From assembly GCF_028583545.1 (NCBI RefSeq), contig NZ_CP087106.1, forward strand, positions 2,960,501 to 3,024,500: a stretch of 64,000 bases of DNA, written 5' to 3'. Positions 17,014-26,627 of the stretch are shown here, piece after piece. The DNA is from Methylobacterium sp. NMS14P (GTDB lineage Bacteria > Pseudomonadota > Alphaproteobacteria > Rhizobiales > Beijerinckiaceae). The position numbers were made by a program, and so were the translations under genes. Position 1 is the stretch's first letter; each line of letters begins with the position of its first letter. The notes under the pieces were generated by a model that saw only the letters and a list, made by a program, of their open reading frames with translations, ran no database searches and was not told where the DNA came from.

Positions 17014-18272
17014 GGCTGCGTATCCCTCAGGAAGTCGAAGGCGGTGAGCGCGTGGACGCGTGCGACCTGCCCGAGTTCGGCGATGGCGGCGAACTCGTCG
17101 GGGCCACCCATGCCGTGGGGGGTGGGCCCGTAGACCACGGTGGGGATGCCCCGCATCCGGAACCAGCGGGCGTCCGAGCCGCCGACCCGCATGTTTATAG
17201 CGACCGGGGCGCCCATCACCTCTCCGGCGGCGGCGGCGCAGAGGCGCACGAGGCGATGGTCCGGGTCCGTGTGGTTCGGCGCGAAGGTCCGCAGCACCCG
17301 GACCGTCAGGTCCGGATCGTCGAGGGCGCCGTGGATCGCGGCCTCGACGGCCTCCGCCTCAACTCCGACGGGCAGGCGGATGTCGAGGGCGGCGCGGGCC
17401 CGGGACGGGACGAGATTGGGCGAGGTGCCCCCCTCGATCCGGCCGAGGTTGACGGTGATCCGGCCGAGCGTCTCCGCCTCGCCAACCCCGGCCAGGGGTT
17501 CGGAAATGGGTCGCGAGCGTTCAATCGCCTCGCTTACGGCGGAGGGCGCGGTCACCGGCACCGCCGCCAGCGCCGCGCCGAGGCGGTCCAGCGCCCCACG
17601 CAGCCGGTCGATCGCGTTGTCCCCGAGGTGGACGTGGGCGCCGTGGGCGGGCCGCCCCGCCGCCTCGACCTCGATCCAGAGGAAGCCCTTCTCGCCGAAG
17701 CGCAGGACGCGCGGCGAGCCGGCATCGCCGATGATCACCGCATCCCCCGTCGCGTGGGGTACGGTGTCGAGCAGCCACCGGGTCCCGAGGGGGCCCATCG
17801 TCTCCTCGTCTCCGGCCAGCGTCAGGACGACTTCTCCGGGCCATGCGTCCGCGACGTCGGCAAGCCCGGCGAGGGCGACGATGGAGGCGGCGATCCCGCC
17901 CTTCATGTCGGCGGCCCCGCGCCCGTACAGGCGCCCATCGATGGTCGCGCCGGCCGGATCGACGCTCCAAGCGCCGGCTTCGCCCACGGGGTAGGTGTCA
18001 AGATGGCCGTTGAGGATAACCCGCCGGCCCGGTCCCGTGCCCCGGACCCGAGCGACGACGTTCACGATGCCCTCCGCGCTCTCGTACTGCGCGATCTCGG
18101 CCGAGGGCACCATTTCGCGGATGCAGGCGACGGCGACCTCGGCGACCGCGCGGGTGTCGCCGGGCGGGTTCGGGGACGCGGCCGCGATCAGCCGCCGGGC
18201 GAGAGTGGCCACCTCGGAGGCACGGTCGGTGGCGAGGGTGCGGCGGGCGGCGGCGATGTCAGCGCGCAGCAA
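17010..18272 (-). CDS. M20-family amidohydrolase (ArgE/DapE-like)
   Basis: A 420-residue zinc amidohydrolase. Metal ligands are visible in VILNGHLDTYPVG (H-x-D), GRGAADMKGG (bridging Asp), AGDEETMGP (Glu pair) and, at the C-terminus, PTPHGMGGPDEFA. Members remove acyl groups from amino acids or hydrolyse dipeptides in the cytosol. The start used is TTG 18272, which overlaps the end of the permease gene by 14 bases; no better start is near the family N-terminus. It lies in the transporter operon between the permease and the ureohydrolase, which suggests that an imported N-acyl, ureido or peptide-like compound is processed here. Confidence 0.88.
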   Translation of the reverse strand: MLRADIAAARRTLATDRASEVATLARRLIAAASPNPPGDTRAVAEVAVACIREMVPSAEIAQYESAEGIVNVVARVRGTGPGRRVILNGHLDTYPVGEAGAWSVDPAGATIDGRLYGRGAADMKGGIAASIVALAGLADVADAWPGEVVLTLAGDEETMGPLGTRWLLDTVPHATGDAVIIGDAGSPRVLRFGEKGFLWIEVEAAGRPAHGAHVHLGDNAIDRLRGALDRLGAALAAVPVTAPSAVSEAIERSRPISEPLAGVGEAETLGRITVNLGRIEGGTSPNLVPSRARAALDIRLPVGVEAEAVEAAIHGALDDPDLTVRVLRTFAPNHTDPDHRLVRLCAAAAGEVMGAPVAINMRVGGSDARWFRMRGIPTVVYGPTPHGMGGPDEFAAIAELGQVARVHALTAFDFLRDTQP

Positions 18273-18924
18273 GACGGCGTTCCCAGATGCGGATCGACTG
18301 CGTGAGAGGCCAGCAGATCGCGAAGTAGATCACTGCAATGAAGGTGAAGATCTCCAACGGCCGGAAGGTCGAGGAGGACAGTTCCATGCCCCGCCGGGTG
18401 ATCTCGCCCACGGAGATCACCGCGGCGAGCGAGGAATATTTAATGAGCTGCACGAAATTGGCCGCGAGCGGCGGCAGGATCAGGCGGACCGCCTGTGGCA
18501 GGACGATCCGGACGAAGCTCTGGCCCGGCGTGAGTCCGAGGACCTGCGCCGCCTCCCGGTGCCCGGCCGGGACAGCCTGGATGCCCGCTCGGAAGACTTC
18601 GGCGATGAAGGCTGAGGAGTAGATCGACAGGCCGAGGACGGCGGCGGCGAAGGCGTCGAGGCGGATCCCGAGGAGGATCGGCAGGACGTAATAGGCCCAC
18701 AGGAGTTGCACGAGGATCGGGGTGTTGCGGATGATCTCGCCGTAGACGAGGGCGATCATCCGCAGGGGCCAGAGGCGGGAGCCCGACATGACCGCGACCA
18801 GAAGGCCCCCCGCCGTCGCGAAGACGAGGGTCAGCCCCGAGATGATCAGGGTGGTCTGGACGCCCGACAGCAGGAACGGGAGGTTCGCCGGTATCACGTC
18901 CCAGCGGAACTGGTAGGTGCCCAT
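18259..18924 (-). CDS. Polar amino acid ABC transporter permease (HisM/GlnP type)
   Basis: A 221-residue inner-membrane permease with about five helices. Family marks include GVQTTLIISGLTLVFATAGG, YGEIIRNTPILVQLLWAYY and the cytosolic EAA loop (HREAAQVLGLTPGQSFVRIV followed by LPQAVRLILP). Only one permease gene is present, so the channel may be a homodimer. ATG 18924 gives the normal N-terminus. It lies 10 bases downstream of the binding-protein gene and overlaps the M20 gene. Confidence 0.92.
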   Translation of the reverse strand: MGTYQFRWDVIPANLPFLLSGVQTTLIISGLTLVFATAGGLLVAVMSGSRLWPLRMIALVYGEIIRNTPILVQLLWAYYVLPILLGIRLDAFAAAVLGLSIYSSAFIAEVFRAGIQAVPAGHREAAQVLGLTPGQSFVRIVLPQAVRLILPPLAANFVQLIKYSSLAAVISVGEITRRGMELSSSTFRPLEIFTFIAVIYFAICWPLTQSIRIWERRLAAR

Positions 18925-18934
18925 CGCCAACGGC

Positions 18935-19744
18935 CTACGGCGCGACGATCGGGCCGAGCCCGTTCTTCTCGGCGAATCTGGCGAGCCGCCCGTCGAGCTT
19001 GATCGTATCGACGAACAGGTTGACGTAGTTGAGCCAGATCTGGTCGCCTGGCGCGACGACATAGGCGTAGGGCGTCACCGCGAGCTTCTCCGGCGGCAGC
19101 AGGAAGGTGACGCCGGGAAACTCCTTCTTCATGCGCAGGGCGGTGGGGAAATCACTCATGATGACGTCGGCCCGGTTCGTCATCAGCTCCGCTTGGCTGG
19201 TGGCCGGCGGCGCCACGGCGTTGACGACGGCGTTCTTCAGGTAGCCGCGCATGAACGGCTCGATGTAGGAGCCGAGGGTGACCGCGGCTGTGATCCCCTT
19301 CTTGTCGATGTCGCCCCATTGCTTGATCGGGCCGTCCTCCTTCACCACCGCATAGACGTTGGTCACGAGATACGGCTTCGAGAACTCGACGGCTTGCGCC
19401 CGCTTCATGGTCGCGCCGACGCCGAACATCCCGATGTCACATTTGTTGGCCTGGAGGTCGGCGATGAAGGTGCCGAAAGCCGTCTCGACGACCTCGAGCT
19501 TCACGCCCATGTCCTTCGCCAACTCCTTCATCAGGTCGGCATCGATCCCCTCGAGTTCGCCGGTGGCGGGGTTGCGAAAGGAGATCGAGTAGTAGAGCGG
19601 CCACGTGCACACGCGCAGCTTGCCGGACTTGGTGATGTCGTAGAGATGCGACTGCGTTTGCTGGGCGGCGGCGGGAAAGGCCGCTCCGAGAAGGGCGATC
19701 CCGGCTAGAACGGCCGTGAGGAACCCGGTGAAACGACACGTCAT
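18935..19744 (-). CDS. Polar amino acid ABC transporter substrate-binding protein
   Basis: A 269-residue periplasmic receptor of the SBP_bac_3 family. The signal peptide from ATG 19744 ends near AAFPAAAQ; the mature part shows KLRVCTWPLYYSISF, then LEGIDADLMKELAKDMGVK and QANKCDIGMFGVGATMKRA, which match the family. It gives the transporter its specificity. The usual aromatic and acidic contacts for a free alpha-amino group are not obvious, so the ligand is left open. It sits between the ATPase and permease genes in one operon. Confidence 0.9.
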   Translation of the reverse strand: MTCRFTGFLTAVLAGIALLGAAFPAAAQQTQSHLYDITKSGKLRVCTWPLYYSISFRNPATGELEGIDADLMKELAKDMGVKLEVVETAFGTFIADLQANKCDIGMFGVGATMKRAQAVEFSKPYLVTNVYAVVKEDGPIKQWGDIDKKGITAAVTLGSYIEPFMRGYLKNAVVNAVAPPATSQAELMTNRADVIMSDFPTALRMKKEFPGVTFLLPPEKLAVTPYAYVVAPGDQIWLNYVNLFVDTIKLDGRLARFAEKNGLGPIVAP

Positions 19745-19776
19745 CGTGCAACCCTCCGTCTGAATGCGGGTGTCGG

Positions 19777-20541
19777 TCAGTCCTCGAACTGCGCCAGGAA
19801 GCGGCGCGCGCGGTCGGTGCGGGGCGCGGCGAAGAAGGACTTCGGGTCTCCCTCCTCGATGATCCGGCCGCCATCCATAAAGACGACGCGGCTGCCGACC
19901 TTCTCGGCAAACCCCATCTCGTGGGTCACGACCATCATGGTCATCCCCTCGCCGGCGAGGTCGCGCATCACGGCCAGAACCTCGCGCCGCAATTCCGGGT
20001 CGAGCGCGCTCGTCGGCTCGTCGAACAGGAGGACGGCCGGGCGCATGGCCAGGGCGCGGGCGATGGCGACCCGCTGCTGCTGGCCGCCCGAGAGCCGGCC
20101 CGGGTAGGCATCGCGCTTGTCGGACAGGCCGACCTTGGCGAGCAGCACCTCGGCCTGGGCGACCGCCTCGTCGCGCATCAGCCCCCGCACGCGGATCGGG
20201 GCCTCGATGACGTTGGCCAGCACGCTCATATGCGGCCACAGGTTGAAGTGCTGGAAGACCATGCCGATGTCGGACCGCACGGCGCGGGCGGCCCGCGCGA
20301 CGGAGCGGTCCGCCTTGCCGCCGGCGACGACCTGATCGTGCATCAGCACGCGCCCCTGGTCCGGTGCGGTGAGGAGGGCAAGGCAGCGCAGCAGCGTGGT
20401 CTTGCCCGAGCCGCTTGGCCCGATGACGCAAACCACCTCCCGCTCGTGCAGCGTGAGATCCACGGCGTCGAGGACGCGATGCGATCCAAACGCCTTTCCG
20501 ATCTCCTGCCCCACCAAAACCCGTCGCGTCGAAGCCGCCAT
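19777..20541 (-). CDS. Polar amino acid ABC transporter ATP-binding protein (GlnQ/HisP type)
   Basis: A 254-residue ABC ATPase. Walker A is GPSGSGKTT, the Q-loop region reads [19 protein letters not shown], the signature is [16 protein letters not shown], Walker B is [15 protein letters not shown], and the switch histidine is in [13 protein letters not shown]. It is the first gene of the minus-strand operon ATPase, receptor, permease, M20 hydrolase, ureohydrolase. It is divergent from a LysR gene 109 bases away, which is the probable regulator. Confidence 0.94.
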   Translation of the reverse strand: MAASTRRVLVGQEIGKAFGSHRVLDAVDLTLHEREVVCVIGPSGSGKTTLLRCLALLTAPDQGRVLMHDQVVAGGKADRSVARAARAVRSDIGMVFQHFNLWPHMSVLANVIEAPIRVRGLMRDEAVAQAEVLLAKVGLSDKRDAYPGRLSGGQQQRVAIARALAMRPAVLLFDEPTSALDPELRREVLAVMRDLAGEGMTMMVVTHEMGFAEKVGSRVVFMDGGRIIEEGDPKSFFAAPRTDRARRFLAQFED

Positions 20542-20650
20542 GGATCATCACCATCCGTGATGCAGACAGACTGGGACGATTCATCATCGCCTGTCACGCT
20601 CGAATTTTAGGCTTGTCTCAGAGGCGATTGCTGTCCGATAAATCACAGTT

Positions 20651-21550
20651 ATGGATCTACGACAGATCGAACTCTTCACCGCGATCATCGAGCATGGGAG
20701 CCTGACGGCGGCGGCCCGCGCCCTCGGTGTCACGCAGCCAGCCGTCAGCGCCGGGCTGGCTCGCCTCGAACGGGCGGTCGGCTTCTCGCTCTTCCGCCGG
20801 GACGGCCGGCAGGTGGTGCCGACGCCGGAGGCGACGCTCTTCTACGAGGAGGCCGTCCGCGCCCTCGCCGGCGTCGCGCAGCTCGACGATGCGGCCGCCG
20901 CCATCGCCGCCGCCGCGCGGGGCTCGCTGACGGTCGCGACCAATCCGAGCCCCGGAATCGCTTGGCTTCCCCGCATCGTCGCGGAGTTCCAGCGGACGCG
21001 GCCGGATGTCCGCCTGAACCTGCTGACCCGGTCCTCGCGCGAGATCCGGGATCTCGTCGCGGCCCGTGCCTTCGATTTGGGCATCGCCGAGCCGCCCTTC
21101 GACAAGAAGGACAGCGTGGTCCGCCGCTATCGATTCGCGGCGGTCGCGGCCCTCAAGGCGAATCATCCGCTGGCCGTGCACGAGGTCTTGACCCCCCCGC
21201 GGCTCGACGGGGCTCCGATGATCGGGCTGCTTCCTGCGCACGGCACCACGCCCGCGATCGCCCAGGCCTTCGCCGCGCAGGGGGCGGACCTGCGGATTGT
21301 GGTCAGGTGCGAGTTCTTCGCGACCGCGCTGAACCTCGCGGCGGAGGGGGCAGGGATCGCCCTGGTCGATCCGATCAGCGCCGCGTGCCACTCGGCGCCC
21401 GACATCGTCATCCGGCCGTTCACCCCGCGCATCGCCTACGAGGTGGCCGTGCTGAAGCCGGCGCAGAGCGGTCTCTCCCGTCTCGCCGAGGCCTTCGCCA
21501 GGGAGATCGACCGGCACGTTCGGCCCTACCTGATGGAGCACGGTTCGTGA
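20651..21550 (+). CDS. LysR-family transcriptional regulator
   Basis: A 299-residue LysR protein. Residues 1-60 hold the helix-turn-helix (LFTAIIEHGSLTAAARALG, then QPAVSAGLARLERAVGFSLF). The effector domain starts near RGSLTVATNPSPGIAWLP. Its position, divergent from the amino acid transporter operon and overlapping the M28 peptidase gene by GTGA, makes it the likely regulator of both. The ATG at 20651 is the obvious start. Confidence 0.92.
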   Translation: MDLRQIELFTAIIEHGSLTAAARALGVTQPAVSAGLARLERAVGFSLFRRDGRQVVPTPEATLFYEEAVRALAGVAQLDDAAAAIAAAARGSLTVATNPSPGIAWLPRIVAEFQRTRPDVRLNLLTRSSREIRDLVAARAFDLGIAEPPFDKKDSVVRRYRFAAVAALKANHPLAVHEVLTPPRLDGAPMIGLLPAHGTTPAIAQAFAAQGADLRIVVRCEFFATALNLAAEGAGIALVDPISAACHSAPDIVIRPFTPRIAYEVAVLKPAQSGLSRLAEAFAREIDRHVRPYLMEHGS

Positions 21551-22815
21551 CACAGCCTCTCCCCGCCTCCGTCGCCGCCGCGATCCTGTCGGACCGCCTC
21601 CTGCCGGACGAGTTCGCGGCGATCTGCGATTGCGGCGGACGCCTCGCAGGCACATCCTCAGAGGCCGCCGCGAAAGTCCTCCTCCGGCGCCTCGGCGAGA
21701 AGGTGGCCGGGCGGCCGGCCGGGATCGTCCCCACACCCTATGACGGCTGGCGATCCGCCTCCGCGACGTTGGAACTCGTCGAGGCGGATCGAACCGTTCT
21801 GCTGGGCTGCCATCCCTTGGTACGCACCGTCGCCACGCCCCCCTCCGGGCTGGAGGCGGAGGTCGTGGATGTCGGGCGAGGCACCGAGGCGGAATTCGCC
21901 GCGCTCGCCCCCCTTCTGGCAGGCCGCATCGTCTTGGTGCAGCACGAATACATGTTCGCGGCGGGGCACATCCACCGTCGATTGAAGTATGCCTGGGCAC
22001 GAGAGGCGGGTGCCGTGGGCTTCCTGATCGCCGGCCCCCTTCCGACGCGCCCGGTCGCCGGGTCGTCCGGCCGGGGCCCAGAGGACGGAATCCCCGCCCT
22101 CGGCATCGAGCCGGAGGCCGCCGCGCGCCTCGCGCCGACAGCGTTGGGTTACGCCCGGGCCCGGCTCACGATCGCCGCGATGGAGTTCGCCGCCAGCACG
22201 GAGGCGATCCTGTTCGACCTCCCGGGACAAACCGCCGACACCGTCGTGCTGAGCGCGCATCTCGACGGCCACGATCTCGCCGAGAGCGCGATGGACAACG
22301 CCACCGGTGTCGCAGTGGCCCTTGCCGTCACACGGGCGCTCGCCCCCCATGCGGGGTGTTTCCGGCGCGGACTGCGCCTCGCCTTCTTCAGCGCCGAGGA
22401 GTGGGCCCTGACGGGCTCGCGCGTCTATCTCGACCGCCTGCCCGTGGCCGAGCGCAAGACCCTCGCCATGAACCTCAACCTCGATTCCGTCGCCGGCTCC
22501 GGCCACCTGACGGCCTTGTGCAGCGGTCTTCCGGCCCTCGTGGCCTGGGCGGAGCGGACCACCCGCGCGGCGGGCGCGCCGGTGAGAACCTTCCTCCCGC
22601 CGATGGCCAACTCGGACCACGCCAACTTCACGCGACACGGCATCCCGGCCTTGCGCCTCGTCGCAGGGTTCGACGAGAGGGCCTCCAATCTCAGGTACGT
22701 TCTGACAACGGCCGATACGCGCGACAAGGTGACGGAGGGGCAACTGCGTCTCGCGACCCTCGCCGCCACAGCAATGGTGTGGTCCGCGCTCACCGATGAG
22801 CAGCTTCCCTACTAA
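21547..22815 (+). CDS. M28-family aminopeptidase-like protein
   Basis: A 422-residue zinc peptidase-like protein starting at GTG 21547, which overlaps the LysR stop as GTGA. M28 metal ligands are visible: SAHLDGHDLAESAMDNATG (H and bridging D), FFSAEEWALTGS (Glu pair), NLDSVAGSG (D) and ANSDHANFTRHGIPAL (H). Residues about 90-190 look like a PA-type insert (GRIVLVQHEYM). No signal peptide is seen, so it is cytosolic. With the M20 gene across the promoter it suggests that an imported amide or peptide is broken down. Confidence 0.85.
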   Translation: MTQPLPASVAAAILSDRLLPDEFAAICDCGGRLAGTSSEAAAKVLLRRLGEKVAGRPAGIVPTPYDGWRSASATLELVEADRTVLLGCHPLVRTVATPPSGLEAEVVDVGRGTEAEFAALAPLLAGRIVLVQHEYMFAAGHIHRRLKYAWAREAGAVGFLIAGPLPTRPVAGSSGRGPEDGIPALGIEPEAAARLAPTALGYARARLTIAAMEFAASTEAILFDLPGQTADTVVLSAHLDGHDLAESAMDNATGVAVALAVTRALAPHAGCFRRGLRLAFFSAEEWALTGSRVYLDRLPVAERKTLAMNLNLDSVAGSGHLTALCSGLPALVAWAERTTRAAGAPVRTFLPPMANSDHANFTRHGIPALRLVAGFDERASNLRYVLTTADTRDKVTEGQLRLATLAATAMVWSALTDEQLPY

Positions 22816-23080
22816 GGAGCCTGCCCCCTCCAGGGGTGATCTTTAGTGTGGGGAGCGGCCCGCAGCCATCGCAGCGCTCGTTCCACCGAATTGCAAATCG
22901 AACATGCGGCGCTCGCCGCAGACGTTACTCCGGTATCGCGTTCTTCGTAGGGCTGCAAAGCCAGTCGATCGAACTACGCCAGAATGTCCGGTTGCAGTAG
23001 CCCTTCGCCTGAAAGCGGATTTTCCGCTTTCGGCCAAGTCCAGTCGAGTGAGTGGGCGCCGCCGAATGGCTGGGTTGGGT

Positions 23081-24610
23081 GGATTCTGTTGAAAAACTCA
23101 GGTGTTGCGGCGGTAGTCGTGAGGTGATTCACTCTCGTCGAGAGACGGAGATCGAAGCAGATGATGGGACCTCGACAAGTCGAGCAGGGCGCCCTGTTCT
23201 ACGAGTTCTCGCTCGATACCCACGTCCCCGCCGACCATCTGCTGCGCGCCATCGACCGCTTCGTTGACCTGTCGGGCCTGCGCGCGCACCTGCAGCCGTT
23301 CTACAGCTCGACGGGCCGGCCCTCGGTCGACCCTGAGTTGATGATCCGCATGCTGCTCATCGGCTACTGCTTCGGCATCCGCTCCGAGCGCCGCCTCTGC
23401 GACGAGGTCCACCTCAACCTCGCCTACCGCTGGTTCTGCCGGCTCGGACTCGACGTCCGGGTGCCGGATCATTCCACCTTCTCCAAGAATCGTCATGGCC
23501 GCTTCCGCGACAGCGACCTGCTGCGCCGCTTGTTCGAGACCGTGCTCACTCGCTGCATCGCCGAGGGGCTCGTGGGCGGCGAGGGCTTCGCGGTCGACGC
23601 CAGCCTGATCAAGGCCGATGCCAACCGGCAGAAGGGCGTCGAGGGTACGAACGGCCTGCCACCCGAGACCGTCAGCCGCGCCGCCCGGGAGTACCTGGCC
23701 GTGCTTGACGACGCCGCGTTCGGCGCTGCGACGCCGGTCGTGCCCAAGCTCGTCTCCCCCGCCGACCCGGCCGCGCGTTGGACGGGCGCGGACGGTGGGC
23801 TGGCCTACTTCGCCTACGCGGCCAACTACCTGATCGACCTCGACCACGCGGTGATCGTGGACGTCGAGCCGACCACCGCGATCCGGCAGGCCGAGGTTAC
23901 GGCCGCCAAGCGCATGATCGTGCGCTCGCGCGAGCGCTTCGACCTCTACCCGGCACGGCTCGCCGGCGACAGCGGTTACGGATCGGCCGCGATGCTGGGC
24001 TGGCTCGTCCACGAGCAGGGCATCGAGCCGCACATCCCCGTCTTGGACAAGTCTGAGCGCCGCGACGGTACCTTCAGCCGATCAGCCTTCACCTACGACC
24101 CTGGCACGGACGCCTACACCTGCCCGGCCGGCAAGCACCTGCGGCAACGTCAGAAGGTCTACAGATCACCGCCTCCGCTCGTCGACGCAGACGGGATGCT
24201 GCGCTACCGCGCGAGCAAGCACGACTGCGATGCCTGCGCGCTGAAGCCACGATGCTGCCCCAACGCATCCGCCCGCAAGATCCCACGCTCGATCCACGAG
24301 GGCGCCCGGCAGATGGCGCGCGACATCTGCGCCTCGAAGGCGGGCCGTACCTCGCGGCGGGAGCGCAAGAAGGTCGAGATGCTGTTTGCCCACCTCAAGC
24401 GGATCCTGAAGCTGGATCGGCTTCGGTTGCGGGGGCCGGATGGAGCCCGGGACGAATTCCACCTCGCGGCCGCCGCCCAAAACCTACGGAAGCTGGCCAA
24501 GCTGATCCCGCTGGGGCAGCCGAGCCTAGCCTGATCGGCTGGGGGAGGCCCTCAGCCAAGCCTTGATCAAACCTCGATCCAGGCCGACCGCGAGTTTTTC
24601 AACGAAATCG
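23081..24610. mobile_element. IS1182-family insertion sequence
   Basis: A single-transposase element. Imperfect terminal repeats frame it: GGATTCTGTTGAAAAACTC at 23081-23099 and its near reverse complement GAGTTTTTCAACGAAATCG at 24592-24610 (16 of 19 positions pair, the inner 12 all). The ends could extend a few bases outward; no clear target duplication was found. It separates the transport clusters from the signalling genes. Confidence 0.8.
23161..24534 (+). CDS. IS1182-family transposase
   Basis: A 457-residue DDE transposase, full length for the family. It begins with VEQGALFYEFSLDTHVPADH and has GRPSVDPELMIRMLLIGYCF, RVPDHSTFSKNRHGRF, the catalytic DASLIKADANRQ and a cysteine-rich segment with CDACALKPRCCPN. 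The C-terminal RKKVEMLFAHLKRIL carries the catalytic glutamate. It lies inside inverted repeats and appears intact. Confidence 0.92.
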   Translation: MMGPRQVEQGALFYEFSLDTHVPADHLLRAIDRFVDLSGLRAHLQPFYSSTGRPSVDPELMIRMLLIGYCFGIRSERRLCDEVHLNLAYRWFCRLGLDVRVPDHSTFSKNRHGRFRDSDLLRRLFETVLTRCIAEGLVGGEGFAVDASLIKADANRQKGVEGTNGLPPETVSRAAREYLAVLDDAAFGAATPVVPKLVSPADPAARWTGADGGLAYFAYAANYLIDLDHAVIVDVEPTTAIRQAEVTAAKRMIVRSRERFDLYPARLAGDSGYGSAAMLGWLVHEQGIEPHIPVLDKSERRDGTFSRSAFTYDPGTDAYTCPAGKHLRQRQKVYRSPPPLVDADGMLRYRASKHDCDACALKPRCCPNASARKIPRSIHEGARQMARDICASKAGRTSRRERKKVEMLFAHLKRILKLDRLRLRGPDGARDEFHLAAAAQNLRKLAKLIPLGQPSLA

Positions 24611-24778
24611 ACCCATGCCGGTCGTAGGAGATGCTGAAGGCAGAGCCCGAAAGCAGCCATCGGTTGGCAGTTGGGCGGCTATGGTCCAGGACAAAAAGCG
24701 ATCGTGTTTCCGAGAAGCCGCAGATCGTGACTGAAAGGCCGAAGGATACCACCGAAGCAAGAGCTTGCCGATCGCCAG

Positions 24779-26356
24779 TCATGCGGGAAGAAGCTCCTCG
24801 GTCGACACCATTCTGGATGAAGCACTCGAAGTCTCTGTTTTGCCGGTGACGATATCAATCGTGCGGACCTGATTGCGCCCCCCACGTTTCGCTTCATAGA
24901 GCGCGGCATCTGCGAGGCTCAGCCACTCAGTCTGGGTCGTAGCAGACCGCCGGTCAGCATAGAGCAGCCCCACGCTCACTGTAACTATGCCGAGGGGGCT
25001 CAGGGCATGGGGTAGCGCCAGGGCTTCGATTGATCCTCGGCAATCGCGAGCGACATTCAGTGCGTGAGCCTCTTCGACGCCGGTCAGGACGACCGCAAAC
25101 TCTTCTCCTCCTATCCGAAAGGCGATCCCGCCAGCGCGCGCTGCACACATCGCCAGTTCTGCTCCAACGGCCTTTAACACCAAGTCGCCGGCTGGATGTC
25201 CCGAGTAGTCGTTAAAGGCCTTGAAGCGATCTACGTCGATCAGCGCGAGCGCACACCGCTCGCGCGACGAGGCTTTCTCCAACTCTGCGAGTCTACGATC
25301 GAAGTGGCGGCGATTGGGGATGCCAGTCAACGCATCAGTCAACGCAAGGGCGGCGAGTTCTGCCTCCGCGACCGTCCTACGCCGCAACTCGCTTCGCAGC
25401 AGTTGGAGAAGGCACAGCAGAGCGATAGCAGGCGTGCCGACAATCAGGACGATCGCCGTTGCTCGGGCGTGCCACGCCGATCCTATCGTGCTGAGCGGAA
25501 CCGACACGACGACGTGCATCGGCAATGTCCCCACCCGATGAGCCACGTGGAGGGCTTCCGCACCGGCAGAGCTCGAGATGAGGGTAATATGATCCGCCTC
25601 GGCGATCATCGAGAGCGTCTGCCGATCGAGAGGATCAGCGGCTGGGTATTGCACGGGGGGCTGCCCACCTCCGGTCGACAGGCTGTCATCGAACAGCACA
25701 GTGATTTTGAGGTTGAGATTGCGGTTGAGGCGAGCGAAGACCGCCTCGAAATACGCGAGTTCGATCGCTCCAACCACGACGCCGGCAAACGCTCCGTCCG
25801 CGTAGGAGAAACGCCGGCTCAATGGGATCATCTCACGACCACTGACGCGGGTGCGCCACGGTCGACCGACGTAAAGGCCAGCATCTCGATTGCGCTGAAC
25901 CTGAAAATAGACCCGATCGGCACCATTTAGCCGACGCGGCACCAAGGAGCCGGAGTCGATGAATGCGTCACCCTGAGCGTCGAGGACGAAAATCGCCCCG
26001 TAACCTGAGGCCGTCGCCGCTCGATCGAAAAGGGCAAGGTGCCGAACCTGGGGCGAAACGCCCTCGAGAATTGGATCCCGCAGACGATCTGCCACTGCCT
26101 GCAGCGACAGGTCGTAGAGCTCGAAGTCACGTGTCAAAGTGCGCGTCATGCTGTCCAGCAGCGTCTCAGCGCCAATCTTTGCCTGCTGCCAAGCTGCGTT
26201 GCGCAGACTCACGATGGCCAAGCCCGCGCATCCGCAAAGCACGATGGTCACAGCCAATCCGGCGGCAATCAGAAAGTGCGGAGAGCGGATGCGATCGCTT
26301 TTTTGGTGTACTCGAGGCATTGCACGTCGGGTATGAGTGATCCCACGCGACAACAT
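24779..26356 (-). CDS. Membrane diguanylate cyclase with periplasmic sensor domain
   Basis: A 525-residue protein making c-di-GMP. Residues about 28-50 and 300-325 are membrane segments that enclose a periplasmic domain which looks like a Cache-type sensor (LFDRAATASGYGAIFVLDAQ, VYFQVQRNRDAGLYVGRPWR). The C-terminal GGDEF domain has LTDALTGIPNRRHFDRRL and an intact IGGEEFAVV active loop. The RxxD inhibitory site expected before it reads RAGG, so product inhibition may be absent. ATG 26356 is used; ATG 26320 is an alternative, and neither has a strong ribosome site. It lies next to a GGDEF-EAL protein on the same strand. Confidence 0.87.
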   Translation of the reverse strand: MLSRGITHTRRAMPRVHQKSDRIRSPHFLIAAGLAVTIVLCGCAGLAIVSLRNAAWQQAKIGAETLLDSMTRTLTRDFELYDLSLQAVADRLRDPILEGVSPQVRHLALFDRAATASGYGAIFVLDAQGDAFIDSGSLVPRRLNGADRVYFQVQRNRDAGLYVGRPWRTRVSGREMIPLSRRFSYADGAFAGVVVGAIELAYFEAVFARLNRNLNLKITVLFDDSLSTGGGQPPVQYPAADPLDRQTLSMIAEADHITLISSSAGAEALHVAHRVGTLPMHVVVSVPLSTIGSAWHARATAIVLIVGTPAIALLCLLQLLRSELRRRTVAEAELAALALTDALTGIPNRRHFDRRLAELEKASSRERCALALIDVDRFKAFNDYSGHPAGDLVLKAVGAELAMCAARAGGIAFRIGGEEFAVVLTGVEEAHALNVARDCRGSIEALALPHALSPLGIVTVSVGLLYADRRSATTQTEWLSLADAALYEAKRGGRNQVRTIDIVTGKTETSSASSRMVSTEELLPA

Positions 26357-26627
26357 ATGCTATGGGGTATTAACCCGCCCCTACCAGACTGGCAGCGCAA
26401 GGATTATGCACTTGAAGTTGCATTTCTCGCAAGTGTTTGAGCAGCTGGAAACTGGTCTCGCAAGGTAGCTGATAGGACTGATATACATCTGCTATGGCAA
26501 TCTAACTCTCCGAAGCAGTCTGTCCAGTTCCACCCAAAACCGTCTGTCCGAAAACGACCCAATATAGCCATACAGATGGTCGTCAGCGCGACCCGAAACC
26601 GGGCGGTCATGACATCCGATCGTGAAC